Shown piece after piece: positions 35,894 through 47,572 of a DNA stretch of 64,000 nt. Origin of the DNA: Humulus lupulus (lineage: Eukaryota > Streptophyta > Magnoliopsida > Rosales > Cannabaceae); assembly GCF_963169125.1 (NCBI RefSeq), contig NC_084793.1:140098297-140162296 (forward strand). Reading direction: 5' to 3'. Made by a program: the position numbers and the translations under genes. The notes beneath the pieces were generated by a model, which made no database searches, was not told the DNA's origin, and worked only from the letters and a program-made list of their open reading frames with translations. Every line of letters starts with the position of its first letter. Position 1 is the first letter of the stretch.

Positions 35894-35914
35894 CCTTGAA
35901 TGAGAATAATGCTA

Positions 35915-35977
35915 CACGCATGACACAGTCCAATGACTGTGCCATGCGTGCGTGTGATACTGATAAATTATCAGTAT
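35915..35977. repeat. Two adjacent near-perfect palindromes
   Basis: CACGCATGACACAGTC (35915-35930) pairs with GACTGTGCCATGCGTG (35935-35950) in 15 of 16 positions around a CAAT loop. Eight bases on, ATACTGATAA (35957-35966) pairs perfectly with TTATCAGTAT (35968-35977) around one base. Both lie 40-100 bp left of the MULE. Confidence 0.85.
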
Positions 35978-36020
35978 TGATTTTTTCATATTTCTATATA
36001 TTTAATTAATAATTTGAAAA

Positions 36021-36150
36021 GGGAAATTTTACACTATATGTCCTGTAACATAGCTATTTTTTTTTTAAATGTCAAAATAACTTACTCTCCCAAACATATG
36101 CCATTTCTAATTATTTGGAAAAAAACACCCCTAACATTAAACACTCCCAT
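36021..36150 (+). repeat. MULE left terminal inverted repeat
   Basis: The outer 20 bp match the right end in about 18 of 20 positions; the inner part is diverged. A CT-rich stretch follows (36165-36260) ending in GACAACG/GTAAGATC at about 36292-36307, which looks like a 5' UTR exon and donor for the Ulp1-like gene. Confidence 0.75.
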
Positions 36151-36484
36151 CCCTGCCGAACTCTCTCAGTGGAATTTTCTCTCAACCTCCTAGACCCCTC
36201 ACATTCTCACTATCTCTCTCAAGCGAAACTCTCCCAGGCGAAGCTCTCTCTCTCATCGTCACAACCACCGTCGCCACCATCTTATCCATTGCCGACAACG
36301 GTAAGATCGTATTTTATGTTTTTTTTAAAATTTGAATCGTAATATATAAAATCGATGAAATGGGTTTGAGTTTAAGCCTAATATAATATTTTAATCTCTA
36401 TTTTGCAAAAAATATAGCTTTAAATGGGCTTGATTCTATGTGCATCATTTTGGTAGATTGGGTTTAAGTTTTGCAAAATTTTGG

Positions 36485-37250
36485 TCGGTCGATGTTCATT
36501 CGATGCCACATTGATGCCCTTTTGATGCTTAATTGATGGTAATTTGATGACATTCAGTGCATGTGTATATTTTTAAATAATTGAAATGTTGTGTCATCGA
36601 TGCGCCATCGATGGTATTTTGATGGACCATTAAATGAAGGCTATAGTCAATTGATGGTATATCGATGTCATTTCGATGCTTGCATGGTTTTTATTTTTCT
36701 TTTTGTATAAAATCGATGAAATGTCGATGCTGATTTCGATGATTTTTTTAGTATTAGTTGTTATTTGTTAAATGTCCCTTGATGTAATTTCGATTCTAGT
36801 TCGATGGTATTTTGATGCTTTCTTAGTTTTAGTTATATTTTGATAAATCTATTAATTTTGATGTTATTTCGATGCAATTTTGATGGTTGTTCGAGCACAT
36901 TAATTTAATGGTGATGCATTGATGTTAAATCGATGCTATGTCAATGCAATGTCGATGGCTTTTATATGTTATCTGCTTGAAATATATTCAATGCATAATC
37001 GACGCTATTTCGATGGCTTATCGATACATTGTTTGTTCATTTTATTTTGTATATAATTGATGCAATTTTGATGTTATTTCGATGCTAATTTGAGGGTGGC
37101 TTAGTCAGTTGTTATTTGTTGAATGTATTTTGATGCCATCACTATGGCATATCGATAGTTTGTTTGTTGATTTGTAAAATCAGTTTCGATGCATGCTTGT
37201 ATATGTTGATTTTTACTTATTGCTTCGATGTCAAATCGATGGTAATGCGA
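36485..37250 (+). repeat. Left GATG 11-bp phased array of the MULE
   Basis: About 35-40 copies of an 11-bp unit, consensus near GATGSYATTTC, in short runs. The first run (36490-36550) has six GATG words exactly 11 bp apart; later runs (for example about 36601, 36645, 36714, 36780, 36858, 36922, 36994) keep 11 bp within the run. It lies between the terminal repeat and the first coding ATG, probably in a 5' UTR intron. Confidence 0.9.
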
Positions 37251-37339
37251 TAACATTTTAATAACAACAACATACTGAGTTTTTTTTTTTTTTTGTAAAA
37301 TTATCTAAGTAATTCTTTTTTTTGTTGGATATTTTGTAA

Positions 37340-39990
37340 ATGCCACCCAAACGTATCTCACTGCTTGAGATCCCTATGGAGGATCATTATGTTGATCGTA
37401 TGACCTATAGGGGTTCTGGGAGGTTAACTAAATTGAAGAAAAGGTTTGAGGAGCATGGATTGTTGGGGAGGGTGAATGAGTCTGTTTTTGGACCATTCTT
37501 CACAGCCCCTACTTTTTCATTCTCTAGGGCATTGGTGCACACACTGCTTTTCCAGAAGGTGAAGTCTCTGCGTGGCGATGAGGTTCACTTCTTGATGGAC
37601 CCAAACTTATGTAAGTTTGGGGTGCACGAGTTTGCCATTATGACTGGCCTGAGCTGCTCCTGTCCACCACTTGCCATTGACATTCAACCTCACCTTACGT
37701 CCTCCCACCTACTCGATACATATTTCAATGTGGAACCCGAGAAATACATTAAGTTCAATATGTTGGAATGAGCTTTTAGTATGTGCGATGTATTTGATGA
37801 TTTGTACAAGCTCGGTTTGGTTTACTTTGTGGAGGGGATACTATTGGGTGCTGAGAATGACAATGCTATTTGGTGAGAATCATTGTTGATGGTCAAGGAT
37901 TTAGATTATTTTGAGAAGTAACCATGAGGATCCCATTCATTCAATACAACTGTGAAACAATTTAGTAGAGATATGAAAGTGATTGGTGCTACAATACCTG
38001 GTAAGAAGGCAAAGAAGACCACTGAGGTGGAGTCTTCTAAGGGTGCTCATGTAGAGCAAAGCACACCTGCTAGGGGTATCCACCATCCTTGCAATATTGG
38101 TCATACGAGACGATTCTTGATTTGCAGAAGGAATACGGTAAGCCTTGTGGATTCAAGTTCCCTAGGATGCTACAGTGGGAGAGCACAGGCCAGCCGAAGC
38201 ATTCGCATGTGAAGGATGTACTTGCAAGGAGATGTGTAGGTTATTTTAAATTTAAAAAATTCAAAAACTTTTTCCTCATACCAATCAACTTATGTCCTTT
38301 CTAATTTGCTTGTTTTGTTTCCATTACAACTGTCATGCATTTCTATCCTAAGGCCTCGACCAGACGAGTGAGACTTATTCGGCACCATATATCAGAGGAT
38401 AGAGGGAGATGCTCCTAGGTATGCGATGCTGCAGGATATGATCCAGCTTGCACCAGAGGATGGAAGACCTTATGATCCTAAGGCAAAGGCTGTTGCAGTG
38501 GCTGAGATAGCCGTGGAGGCTGGCATATTTGTGGAGGATACCCCGATAGAGACTGCTCCAAATACTAGTGCAGAAACTACTTATGCTCCTGCTCTTGGGG
38601 CTTATGAGGTTGTGTTGAGTGAGATGGCTAGACTATCAGGTGCAGTGGACAAGGTTAAGGCCACTTTAGGTATTGTCCTTAAGAATCAATATGCCATATT
38701 GGAGAAGCTGGCAACACTTGGTGGTATACCTACTCCTGCACCTACTCCAACAGAGGATGTAGAGTACGACATTCTCCCCACATGTTACGAGCCTACTGTT
38801 GGAGAAGACACACCTCCTCAGCCAGTGCAGACGGTCTTAGGTACTACTAATCCATGAATTATTACATTTTTTAAAGAGATTTATACTAATTTCTCCCGTT
38901 CCAGGTAAGTGCACTAGACAGAGACCAATAAGGTACGAGGACTATACTCCAACAGCCAAGAAAATAAAGTTCAAGGACCCAGTTCCGATCCATCCTTTAA
39001 AGGTGTTGGATCAAGATATGTTGACAACTTATAACCGATGGATACTTGGTGAGATTGACAACAGAAGACCAAGGAAGTTGGAAGGTTGTGATGACACCCC
39101 TGTATGGTTCTTGAAGTTGAAGGTGGCAAAAGAATGGTTGGCAGAAACTGTAAGTCTTTTATATTTGCATTCAATGCATTCATCTCATTTTAACAATACT
39201 CTATTTTAACGATACCCTATTTATTTGCAACATCTCGACACTGTGAATTATCTTATATGGAGATGTCTTTTTGAGTTGTCGAAGAAGTACCCCGTGAAAG
39301 CCATCCTACTTGATTCATCATTTGCACATTATATTCCTACTAGTTATGTTGACTTCAAGAACAAGAGCATGGCTTACCAATGGGATGAGGACATTCTTAA
39401 TTTCACGAAAGGAGATGCTAAAAAATAAAAGAAGCCTTGGGGTTATTCCAACGAGATCTACTTCCACTGGTGCCAAGAAAATCTTCATTGGGTCCTTTGC
39501 GAGATAAATTTCACTGAATGGATGATCAGTGTATTTGACTCAAATAATTCAAACTTTAGCCATGATAAGTTGATTGAGTTGGTCGAGCCTTGGACTAGGA
39601 TGCCTCCATCTTTACTCAATGCTTCTAGTGTGTTTAAAGGACACCCCATGTTGAAAATAGCTAGACCGAAGATCACCATTCTAAACTTTGATTGGCGGCA
39701 CATATCGACTGATACTGTCCCATAGTCTAGAACTAGGTATTTAGACGTACTAACTTCAGTTTTTCATAACACTGTTCTCCTTTAATTGTCAATAAACTCA
39801 CAAATGTGATTTCTTGATTTCAGCGGAGATTGCGGTGCATTCTCCATCAAGCACTTGGAATTTATTCTTGGAGACATTCCCTTATCATATGTCATCGAGG
39901 ACCACATTCAGTACTTCAGGGATAAATTATACATCGATATTTTTTTACGAGAATGTGTACCCTTGACTTTTTCTATATGTTAGAACATTT
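37340..39990 (+). pseudogene. MULE-borne DUF1985 / Ulp1 (C48) cysteine protease-like gene
   Basis: Begins MPPKRISLLEIPMEDHY. The DUF1985 region covers 37440-37925 (FGPFFTAP, FGVHEFAIMTGLSC, DLYKLGLVYFVEGILLG), with stops at 37769, 37874, 37919 and 37925 and a frameshift near 38085. Middle exons at about 38390-38857 (acidic, Pro/Thr-rich) and 38905-39150 are separated by likely introns. The C48 peptidase region covers 39225-39960: catalytic His in HWVLCEINF (about 39487), Asp in ISVFDSNN (about 39534), Cys in GDCGAFSIKHLE (about 39825-39860). Ulp1 enzymes cut SUMO; what transposon-borne copies cut is unknown. Active-site residues survive although the frame is broken, so this copy is a pseudogene. 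Confidence 0.8.
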
Positions 39991-40009
39991 ATTTTGATTT
40001 CTCCTTAGT

Positions 40010-40425
40010 TTGGTATATAAACAATGCCATTTCGATGGCTATTCGATGGTACACAATAGTATATTTTTTTGTGATTAAAACTGGATCCTTCCATTTCAAT
40101 GTCACATTGATGGTATTTTGATGCCACATCGATGCTTATGGCAAGATGATTATAGAACCATGAATTTATACATGTCGATGCCACATCGATGCCATTTCGA
40201 TGGCAAACCTTCCTTAAAAGATGGATCCTTCCATTTCGATGCCACATCGATGCTTATGGGAAGATGATTATAGAACAATGAATTTATACATGTCGATGCC
40301 ACATCAATGCCGTTTCGATGACATATAGATGGCAGGCCTTCCTTAAAAACTGGATCCTTCCATTTTGATGCCACATCGATTGTATTTCAATGCCACATCG
40401 ATGCTTATGGAAAGATGATTATAAA
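40010..40425 (+). repeat. Internal GATG array within a 130-140 bp tandem repeat
   Basis: Three copies of a 130-140 bp unit start at GGATCC near 40083, 40223 and 40352; each holds runs of the 11-bp motif (GATGCCACATC, GATGCCATTTC). It lies in the gap between the convergent Ulp1-like and transposase genes. Confidence 0.9.
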
Positions 40426-40566
40426 ACACAAATAAAAAGATTAACAAAGTCCATTAGTACACCAATAAAAATATTAGCAAAGCCTATTAGTACACAAATA
40501 AAAAGATTATCAAAGACCATTAGTCGTTTGATAAAAAGTTTAACATCGATGGCATAAATTTCAAAC

Positions 40567-43271
40567 TTGAACTTTAAAAGTTGCCCTATTATGGCCTAGA
40601 CCTCCACATATGCTGCACTTGCGCTCTACAACCACTTTCTCTCCATTGGAAAGATGTCATTTCTTCTTAGGCTTACCTTGTTTCTTCTTTGGATGACCAA
40701 CCAGATTTTTTGCGTAGGTGTTCTCACTTTTATTGTCATAATGTCATGTGGAACAATCCACTCTTCCTCGTTACCACTAGGATATATAGATTTTGTGAAA
40801 GAGGATCTCCATGTCTCAATTTTATAGTAATCTGAACACAGAGAATAAAAGTTCACCCCTCTCTTAAGCGATCCAGATAGTGCATTAACAAATGGGATGC
40901 CAATAAGCTGAAACATGTCACATGTGCATGTCTTATTTAGGAGGTCAACTTCACCATTCAGCTCACCATTTAACACATGAAACTCATGCCTCCCTATTTC
41001 ATAAGGGATCAAGAATCGAGCTTTCTCATCCATATCCACCAAATCTTTCTCATAGGTCGGTGCAAGAGTTTTAGTTGTATTCTCGCTAGCTTCTCTCCTA
41101 TCACAGAACCAGGACTGCAGTGTGAAGTGAATAAATTCGACGAATGTAGTTATCGGGAAGCTCATATAGTCTCGGGTCTTATTGTTGAAACTTTCAGTGT
41201 AATTGCTTGTCATTATATCATACCTAGTATCCAAGAAAACTAACATTTAATAGTAATGTACATTTACAAGATTTCATAAATTAAAATACAATTCACAATG
41301 ACCTACCTATTTCCAAGAAAGTAAGAACAGGATCGCTTATCAAAACCTATGCCTTCTAGGTATTGAGCGATAGCTGGGTCTTTTGATTTGATTTTTTCGA
41401 AGTGAGCATGGAACTCACATATCCTAAAAGCATATGCCGCGTTATACATCAACACATGACAATGATCAGTCTTGAATTTAGCAACCACATTCATACTAAT
41501 GTGGTGGTAGCAAGCACCGTGATAGGCATGGGGGAAAATAGTTTCCAAGGCATGTGTAATACTTGCATGCCTGTCAGATACAAATGCCAGGTCTGACACT
41601 TCCCCAATCACTTCCTTTAGATTTTACATGAAATACTTCCAAGAATCATGATTCTCACTATCCACAATACCAAATGCAACTAGATATAGATGGTTATTTG
41701 CATCCAGCGCGACTGCACATAACATCTGCCCACCGTATTTTATCTTTAAAAAATGTCGTCCACACATAACATAGGATGGCATGCATGAAACCCTCTTCAA
41801 CTAACTCTGAGTGAGAAAAAGTAATATTTGAACCGATCCTCCTCAGCGACAAAATCTGTCAACGTCCCGGGATTTTTCTGTTGAAGCATGAATAGGTACG
41901 ATGGTAACTTCTAGTATGATGCTTCTAGTGTCCCTTTGACATAAGAAAGAGCCTTCTCTTGGTATCTCAAAGATTGTCCATATGACAACTCAATGCCATA
42001 ATCATTCTTATGTCTAATCTTATATTGTTTTCCATGTACGCATTCGATCTAGTCTAATATTTTTTCTTTATGCAATGACCAATAACCCAAGGTTCAGCTT
42101 GGTGATGGCCTTTATGTCGGAGGTCAAGTGAGCAAGTGTGTTTATTGGTGAAACAAGTTATCTCGAAGATATCAGATTTAGGCATTCTCTTCCCCCTCAA
42201 TCTCCATCAACAATCAAGATCCTTGTAAGTGATATACTAAACTTCAGTACCTGACTTTTTCACCACAAAATCGAAGTTAACACAAGTGTGCCTTCGTCTT
42301 CAACTCTAACTTGTTCTCAAAAACCTTCCCAACTTCTATTACTCCACAACTCACTCCAGATAACATGGGGATAACATAAGAGGGGCACGAGATATCTTCA
42401 GCAGTATATACCAGAGAACTCCATCTATTTCTATCGTCTTGTGTAGTTGGACGATTTCTCTTTGATCTAGGAGTCCTGCTTCCTTAGCTTTCTTGACGTC
42501 TTGGCAAGGGTCGTACATTTAAATTATCCACTTGTTCCATAGGTAGCATCGACAACCGATCCTTGGAGTTATCATCAAAACTACTGCACCCCTCAACTCT
42601 TTCATCATCATCACCCAAATGGGAAACTAGATCGTCATTGATATAATGTTCATACTCATACCCATCATCATGCGAGAGATTTGTTGGGGGAAAAAAGTTT
42701 CATTTTGACTAGGACCTTCCATGCATACACTTGGCCCAGGAGCTGTTTGTGGAATAGCCATGCATGATTGATTATGATTTTCCATATTAACCCTCACTCT
42801 TGGAGATGGATCAAGAAGAGAAATGTTCTTTGCAATCAAACTAATGCATAAAGGAACCCGATGTCGTAAGGACTTTGAATTGTTAAGAATAAGATCACTA
42901 ACTCCATCATCCGTGATTTCAATGGGATCTAGGCTAAAATCATTGCATGTAAACGACACTTCCAACTTTAAGTCAAACAATGACCTATCCACTTTCAACT
43001 TCGAATACAACTTCTCCAATAATTCTATGTAAACAACATCAATTGGTACGTGTATTATATTGTTCAAATTAGCTTTGAAATTCCATTTCTCTCCTTTTCG
43101 TTCCCAAACACCGTTGTAAGAAACAATTATATTATCTCTAGAACCTAAAAATTTACAAGGAAAAATCATAAGAAAATTATAAAAATAAAGTATAATCGAT
43201 GCCCATGTAACGCTATCCGTATTGTAGTTAAACATCGATGCCACATCGTTGACATTTCGATGCATAATCAA
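40567..43271 (-). pseudogene. MULE transposase (mudrA-like), decayed
   Basis: Read right to left. The N-terminal region is 43271-42627. A degraded middle (42600-41620) has many stops. The MULE core has FVSDRHASITHALETIFP and HGACYHHISMNV (41611-41303; catalytic Asp and the C/H motif). A probable intron spans about 41302-41247. The C-terminal region is 41246-40626, with a SWIM finger whose first half CTCDMF survives while the CxH half reads FVNA, so zinc binding is lost. A final knuckle CSICGGLGHNRATF near 40575-40620 lacks its last Cys. The enzyme would cut the element ends; this copy cannot. Transcription faces the Ulp1-like gene. Confidence 0.82.
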
Positions 43272-43475
43272 TGCTGATGGTCACCATATGTACGCGATTC
43301 CATTTAGAAAGTATATCGACGCCATATCTATGTTGAACCACATCAACATATATGGCATCGATTTAGCATCGATATACCATCGAGATTATATCAAAAATAA
43401 AATCTAAATTATATGTTCGTCTCAGCATCAAAATAGCATCGATGTACCATCGAAATGCCATTGATTTAACATTGA
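43200..43475 (-). repeat. Right GATG 11-bp array of the MULE, inverted
   Basis: The complementary word CATCGAT/CATTGAT recurs at 11-bp steps (CATCGATTTAG, CATCGATATAC; then CATCAAAATAG, CATCGATGTAC, CATCGAAATGC, CATTGATTTAA at about 43425-43480). Orientation is opposite to the left array, so the two arrays form a long inverted pair. The outermost copies overlap the transposase N-terminal frame. Confidence 0.85.
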
Positions 43476-43829
43476 TTTTGATTGGCAGTCCACCGATTTC
43501 CAGATCTTCAATATCCAAAGAACATATAAAAAATGTAGAAAAAAATACCACACTCAAAACCACAACAATTCGAATCTAATTTCTAACCATGTCATTTCAT
43601 ATTCACAAGTAGATAGAATGAAAGGATACTTGCTCATGATTTTTCTCTTAAATAACGCCGAGAATGACAATTTCTTCACGTGAAATGAAACTTCCAAATC
43701 TGAGCAGTCCAAATATTGCAGCTTAGTTCAGTATATTCGACAATGCTATTTGGGTTGCTGTGAAAATGGCTGTGAATGGTGGAGGAGAGCGATAAAAAGA
43801 TAGAGAAAGAAATGTGTGAAGTGTTAAAT

Positions 43830-43957
43830 GTGATATTTTTAGTTGATGATGGTATTTTTGTCCGAAATAGGGGATGGGGCACATTAGTGGGAGAATTTTT
43901 ATGTTGGCATGTTAAAAAATTTAACTATATTATGATGCATATAGTGTAAAATTTACG
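43830..43957 (-). repeat. MULE right terminal inverted repeat
   Basis: Reverse complement of the left end over the outer 20 bp, with decayed similarity inward. It ends at the direct repeat TTTGAAAA. Confidence 0.75.
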
Positions 43958-44012
43958 TTTGAAAATAGATTTTTCAAATTTGATAAGTTAGACATTACAT
44001 AAATCCATTCCT

Positions 44013-44057
44013 ATCATCATCATCATCATCATCATCATCATTATTATTATTATTATG
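44013..44057. repeat. ATC / ATT trinucleotide microsatellite
   Basis: About nine ATC units followed directly by about five ATT units. No coding context. Confidence 0.95.
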
Positions 44058-44089
44058 GTGTAATATACAACCTATATATATTATATGAT

Positions 44090-44480
44090 AATAAGAGAAA
44101 AGAGAGATTTAGAAAACCATTGTCTGACAAGAAATTCTTCTTCTTCTTCTCTTATTATTCCAACATTTCTCAAGCCATAATCCAAGTACTGATGTGTTGA
44201 GATAAACTTGTGATTTATAAATTACAACATTTGCTCTCTATGTGCCCACCCACATCTTGAGGTGTAGAGAACACTTCGGAAGATCATGGTATGAGTACTC
44301 AAAGTGTTGGATAGGAAGATCGTTATTTATACGAAAAGACTCAAGGACACTTGATAGGCTTCAAGAGGTAAATATTTCTGTCCTTAAATATTTGTATACG
44401 TGTGCACGTAATATATCTATGTATATATACACATGAATGGGCGTGTATATATATATATGTTGCATGATTAATAATATTGT
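44090..44480 (+). mobile_element. Possible copia LTR 3' fragment
   Basis: The stretch GAGAACACTTCGGAAGATCATGGTATGAG ... ACTCAAGGACACTTGATAGGCTTCAAGAG resembles in order and wording the copia LTR at about 6580-6670 (GAGAACATTTTGGAAGATCTTGGTGTGAG ...). Ends are not defined. ORFs here show no domain. Confidence 0.4.
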
Positions 44481-44579
44481 ATATTAATGGTTCCTGCATG
44501 GATATTGAATGTATAAACTGTTTATATGAGCAGTGGAAAATTTTGTTGTTGTTAATCAATGGGCCCACCATGCAATTTC

Positions 44580-44731
44580 CCTGCGCACTCTGGATGTTCT
44601 TCAAACAATCCCATCAAGGTCCTCATGAACCATCCCTTACGACAGGTCCTCCAAAAGCCGGAGCCAACCGAGAGAATCCTTAAGTGTTCTGTCGAAATTA
44701 GTCAGTTTGACATCATTTATCACTAGAGGAC
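44580..44731 (+). pseudogene. Tat-like gypsy RNase H, left fragment
   Basis: The frame LRQVLQKPEPTERILKCSVEISQFDIIYH is the connection before RNase H of Tat-type pol. It is cut at AGGAC (44727-44731) by the Athila-like element and rejoins at 52230 to give RTAIKGQTLSDFIAEC. A stop (TAG) precedes the junction. Confidence 0.75.
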
Positions 44732-46252
44732 TATTAGGTTCATTTTAGGTTTGTTTTAGAGATTTTTTTATGTTATGTTTTTAGTAATTTAGGATTGTTT
44801 AGTGCAGATTTATGCTTGTTTTCTTCTTGTTTTAGGTTTTAAAGGTCAAATACATAATATGGAGTGAAATGAGAAGAAACATGTTAAATATGATGAATAA
44901 GATGGATTTAGTGTTGATCGTGGAGTTTCAAGACATTATGTGTGCAAAATACTACATTGAAGATGCTTAACACACATCGTTTATGCTTTATAACGCAAGT
45001 CTGCAAATTCAATCAAACTTTTGACCATGCTTTCTTCATATTTTGGAACTACCTCTTGAAATAAAAATTGTAGATATTTTTCTTAGCTTTCCATATATTT
45101 TTTAATAATTAAATTCAGAGTTATATCGAAGGAGTTATGATCAAAATACGATGAGCTGACACTGCAGGTTGTTCAAGACGAGTTCAATTTTTTTTCTATA
45201 CAAAGTAGCACCCCAGCGCTAATATACAGTGCCCCAACGCTATTATACAGATCCCCATCACTGTTCAGAAACAGAGAGCATGATTTAATGCAGGTTGTAG
45301 CGCCTAGGCGCTACATTTCAGCACCCCCGCACTAAGGTCCGTACGGAAACATAATTTAGGGGAATTTTCAGGGGTAATCTTGTCTTTTCATACAAAAATG
45401 AATTAGGGTCTACAAAACCTTCCTTAATGGCGGTTTTAACGAGGAAGGAGATCAGATTAAGCAAGAAGGAGGCTAGAGAAGAAACAAAATCCTAGAGTTC
45501 TTTTTCTTTATCTTTTGATTTAGACTATGTTAAATTCTATGTTTATATTTGATTTAATCATGTTTATGAAATAAATTTCTGGTTAGGTTTTCTAATTGAT
45601 TCTCTTGAAAATCTATTATGATTTAATGCATTTATCTATTTATTCTTCACTTGAAATCTATTCAGTTTGTATTTATTGTGTATGTGATTGACTGCGCACC
45701 TTTTACATACGATTTATGAATTTGAATCAAAATCTGAAAAGTGAGATTTAAATAAGATAAAATTGAATAGACATAGATTTCAATTTAGAACGAGAGTATC
45801 AAATTGGTCTATGTGATTTAGGGCTGTATTTTTTGCTTCCTCTTGTTTGAATTGACCATAAAAATATAGGGAATTCACAATAGGTCGAGTTTTCTATTTC
45901 TTAACTCGAATAGTTAACACTTTTGCATGCCTATCATTTCAGTGAGAAGAGTTTCAGCAGTAATGGCATTAAATAATAATAGAGTGGATAGTAGAGAAGA
46001 TTAGGATTCCTAATTGTTTCATAGGGAATTTAATCCTTGTGTTCTTGTCATTATTTGATTTATGTAATTTTCATTTAATTCTGTTTTCTTGTTTTCAAAT
46101 TTCACAAACCCAGTTTTCATTAGTTAAATAGAAACTAGAAATTAATTATTTGGTAATTGATAAATCAGTCTTCGTGGGATGATACTCGTTCTTATCGAGA
46201 TTTATTACAAATTGCGATTACGTAAACTTGCGTAGCTATAAAATTCGCAACA
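44732..46252 (+). repeat. Athila-like LTR, first copy
   Basis: Starts TATTAGG (TGTTAGG with G to A) and ends TTCGCAACA, 1521 bp. Aligns base by base with 50733-52224. No gene inside. Confidence 0.87.
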
Positions 46253-47572
46253 AGGACTGCCATAAAGGGACAGACACTGTCAGATTTCATCGCCGAATGC
46301 ATGCGAAACCACGAAAGACATGGGGACGCCCTGGTGGTTGGACCCACATGGAAGCTATACATTGATGGATGGTCAAATGAAAATGGTGCCAGAGCAGGCC
46401 TTATTTTGGTATCCCTTGAGGGGCACAGGGTTCACAATGCCCTAAGATTTTGGTTTGATGCCTCAAACAATGAAGCAGAGTATGAGGCGCTTATTGATGG
46501 TTTCCAAGAAGCACTTGAGCTCAATGTTGAGAACCTTGAGACTTTTAGTGACTCGTAGCTTATAGTTAATAAGGTACTCGAGGAGTACCAGGTCCGGGGA
46601 ACAAAAATGGCCGCTTACTTGGCAAAGACCCAAGAAATGCTACACAACTTCAAAATATTCACCATTTGACAAATGACATGGGAATAGAACTCTAATGCTA
46701 ATGCCCTGGCCAAGCTTGCAACCTCCAAGGATGTTGAGCTGATCAATGTAGTCTCCATTGACTACTTGGCTACTCTGAGCATCTCAACTTCCCAGGAAGT
46801 GGAAGAATTCCAGACCAAGGATGGTTGGATAGGGCCCATAGTGAAATATCTTGTCTCTAAGGAGTTACCACAGGATAAGAAAGTAGCTCGGAAGCTGCTT
46901 TACCAGGCACCTCGGTACGTTATCATGGAAAACAAGCTGTATAGGCGAGGATATGCATTGCCCTTGCTTCGATGTGTGTCCAAGCAAGAAGCTATTCTGA
47001 TACTCTGAGAAGTGCATGAGGGCTTTTGCGGAGACCATGCTGGGGGGCAAAGCCTCGCCAAAAAGATCTTGAGACAAGGGTACTTTTGGCCGCCCCATGA
47101 ACGGAGACGCGATGGACTATGTCAAGAAGTGTGACAAGTGCCAACGCTTCACCAACATACCTTGAGCTCCTCCAAATGAGCTCACCCTGATGACAAGTCC
47201 TTGGCCTTTTCTCGGTTTGGGGCATCGACTTTATCGGGTCATTACCCACAGGAAATGAAGGAGTGAAGTATGCAATAGTGGTGCTCGAAAACTGCACAAA
47301 GTGGGTCAAGGCAGAGCCACTCACTGCGATCACCGCCAAGAAGGCACTAGACTTCGTCATCAAGAACATAGTTTGCCACTACAGGCTCCCGAGGAAGATA
47401 GTCTCTGACAACAGTGTTCAGTCTAACAGCGAGCTGTTGACGAACTTCTGTAAGTGGTACGGGGTTATGAAGAGCTTTTCCTCCATGGCCCACCCACAAG
47501 CAAACAGGCAGGTGGAAGCAGGTTACATGACGCTCAAAGCCACTTGAAGAAAAGGCCTGAACAGGCGAAATG
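46253..47572 (+). pseudogene. Duplicated Tat RNase H-integrase fragment
   Basis: Second copy of the sequence at 52225-53542. RNase H: LYIDGWSNENGARAG, NNEAEYEALIDG. Integrase: APRYVIMENKLYRRGYALPLLRC, WVKAEPLTAITAKKALDFVIKNIV, MAHPQANRQVEAGY. It breaks at 47572 and joins Athila gag sequence. Stops and frameshifts occur throughout; it keeps WYGV (TGG) where the other copy has TAG. Confidence 0.85.

Larger units (their letters stand above)
36021..43957. mobile_element. Mutator-like element (MULE) with Ulp1/DUF1985 gene and transposase
   Basis: Inverted ends: left GGGAAATTTTACACTATATG (36021) and right, reversed, CGTAAATTTTACACTATATG (43957). Similarity continues, decayed, for about 130 bp (CTCCCAAACATATGCCAT against CTCCCACTAATGTGCCCCAT). 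Direct repeat TTTGAAAA flanks both ends (36013-36020 and 43958-43965), an 8-bp match against the 9 bp usual for MULEs. It carries a plus-strand Ulp1-like gene and a minus-strand mudrA-like transposase, convergent. This pairing is known from Kaonashi (ULP1-bearing) MULEs of plants. Confidence 0.88.

Noticed and set aside
36485..37250. Reading the GATG array as a coding repeat
   Set aside because: An 11-bp period is not a multiple of three and no long frame spans it.
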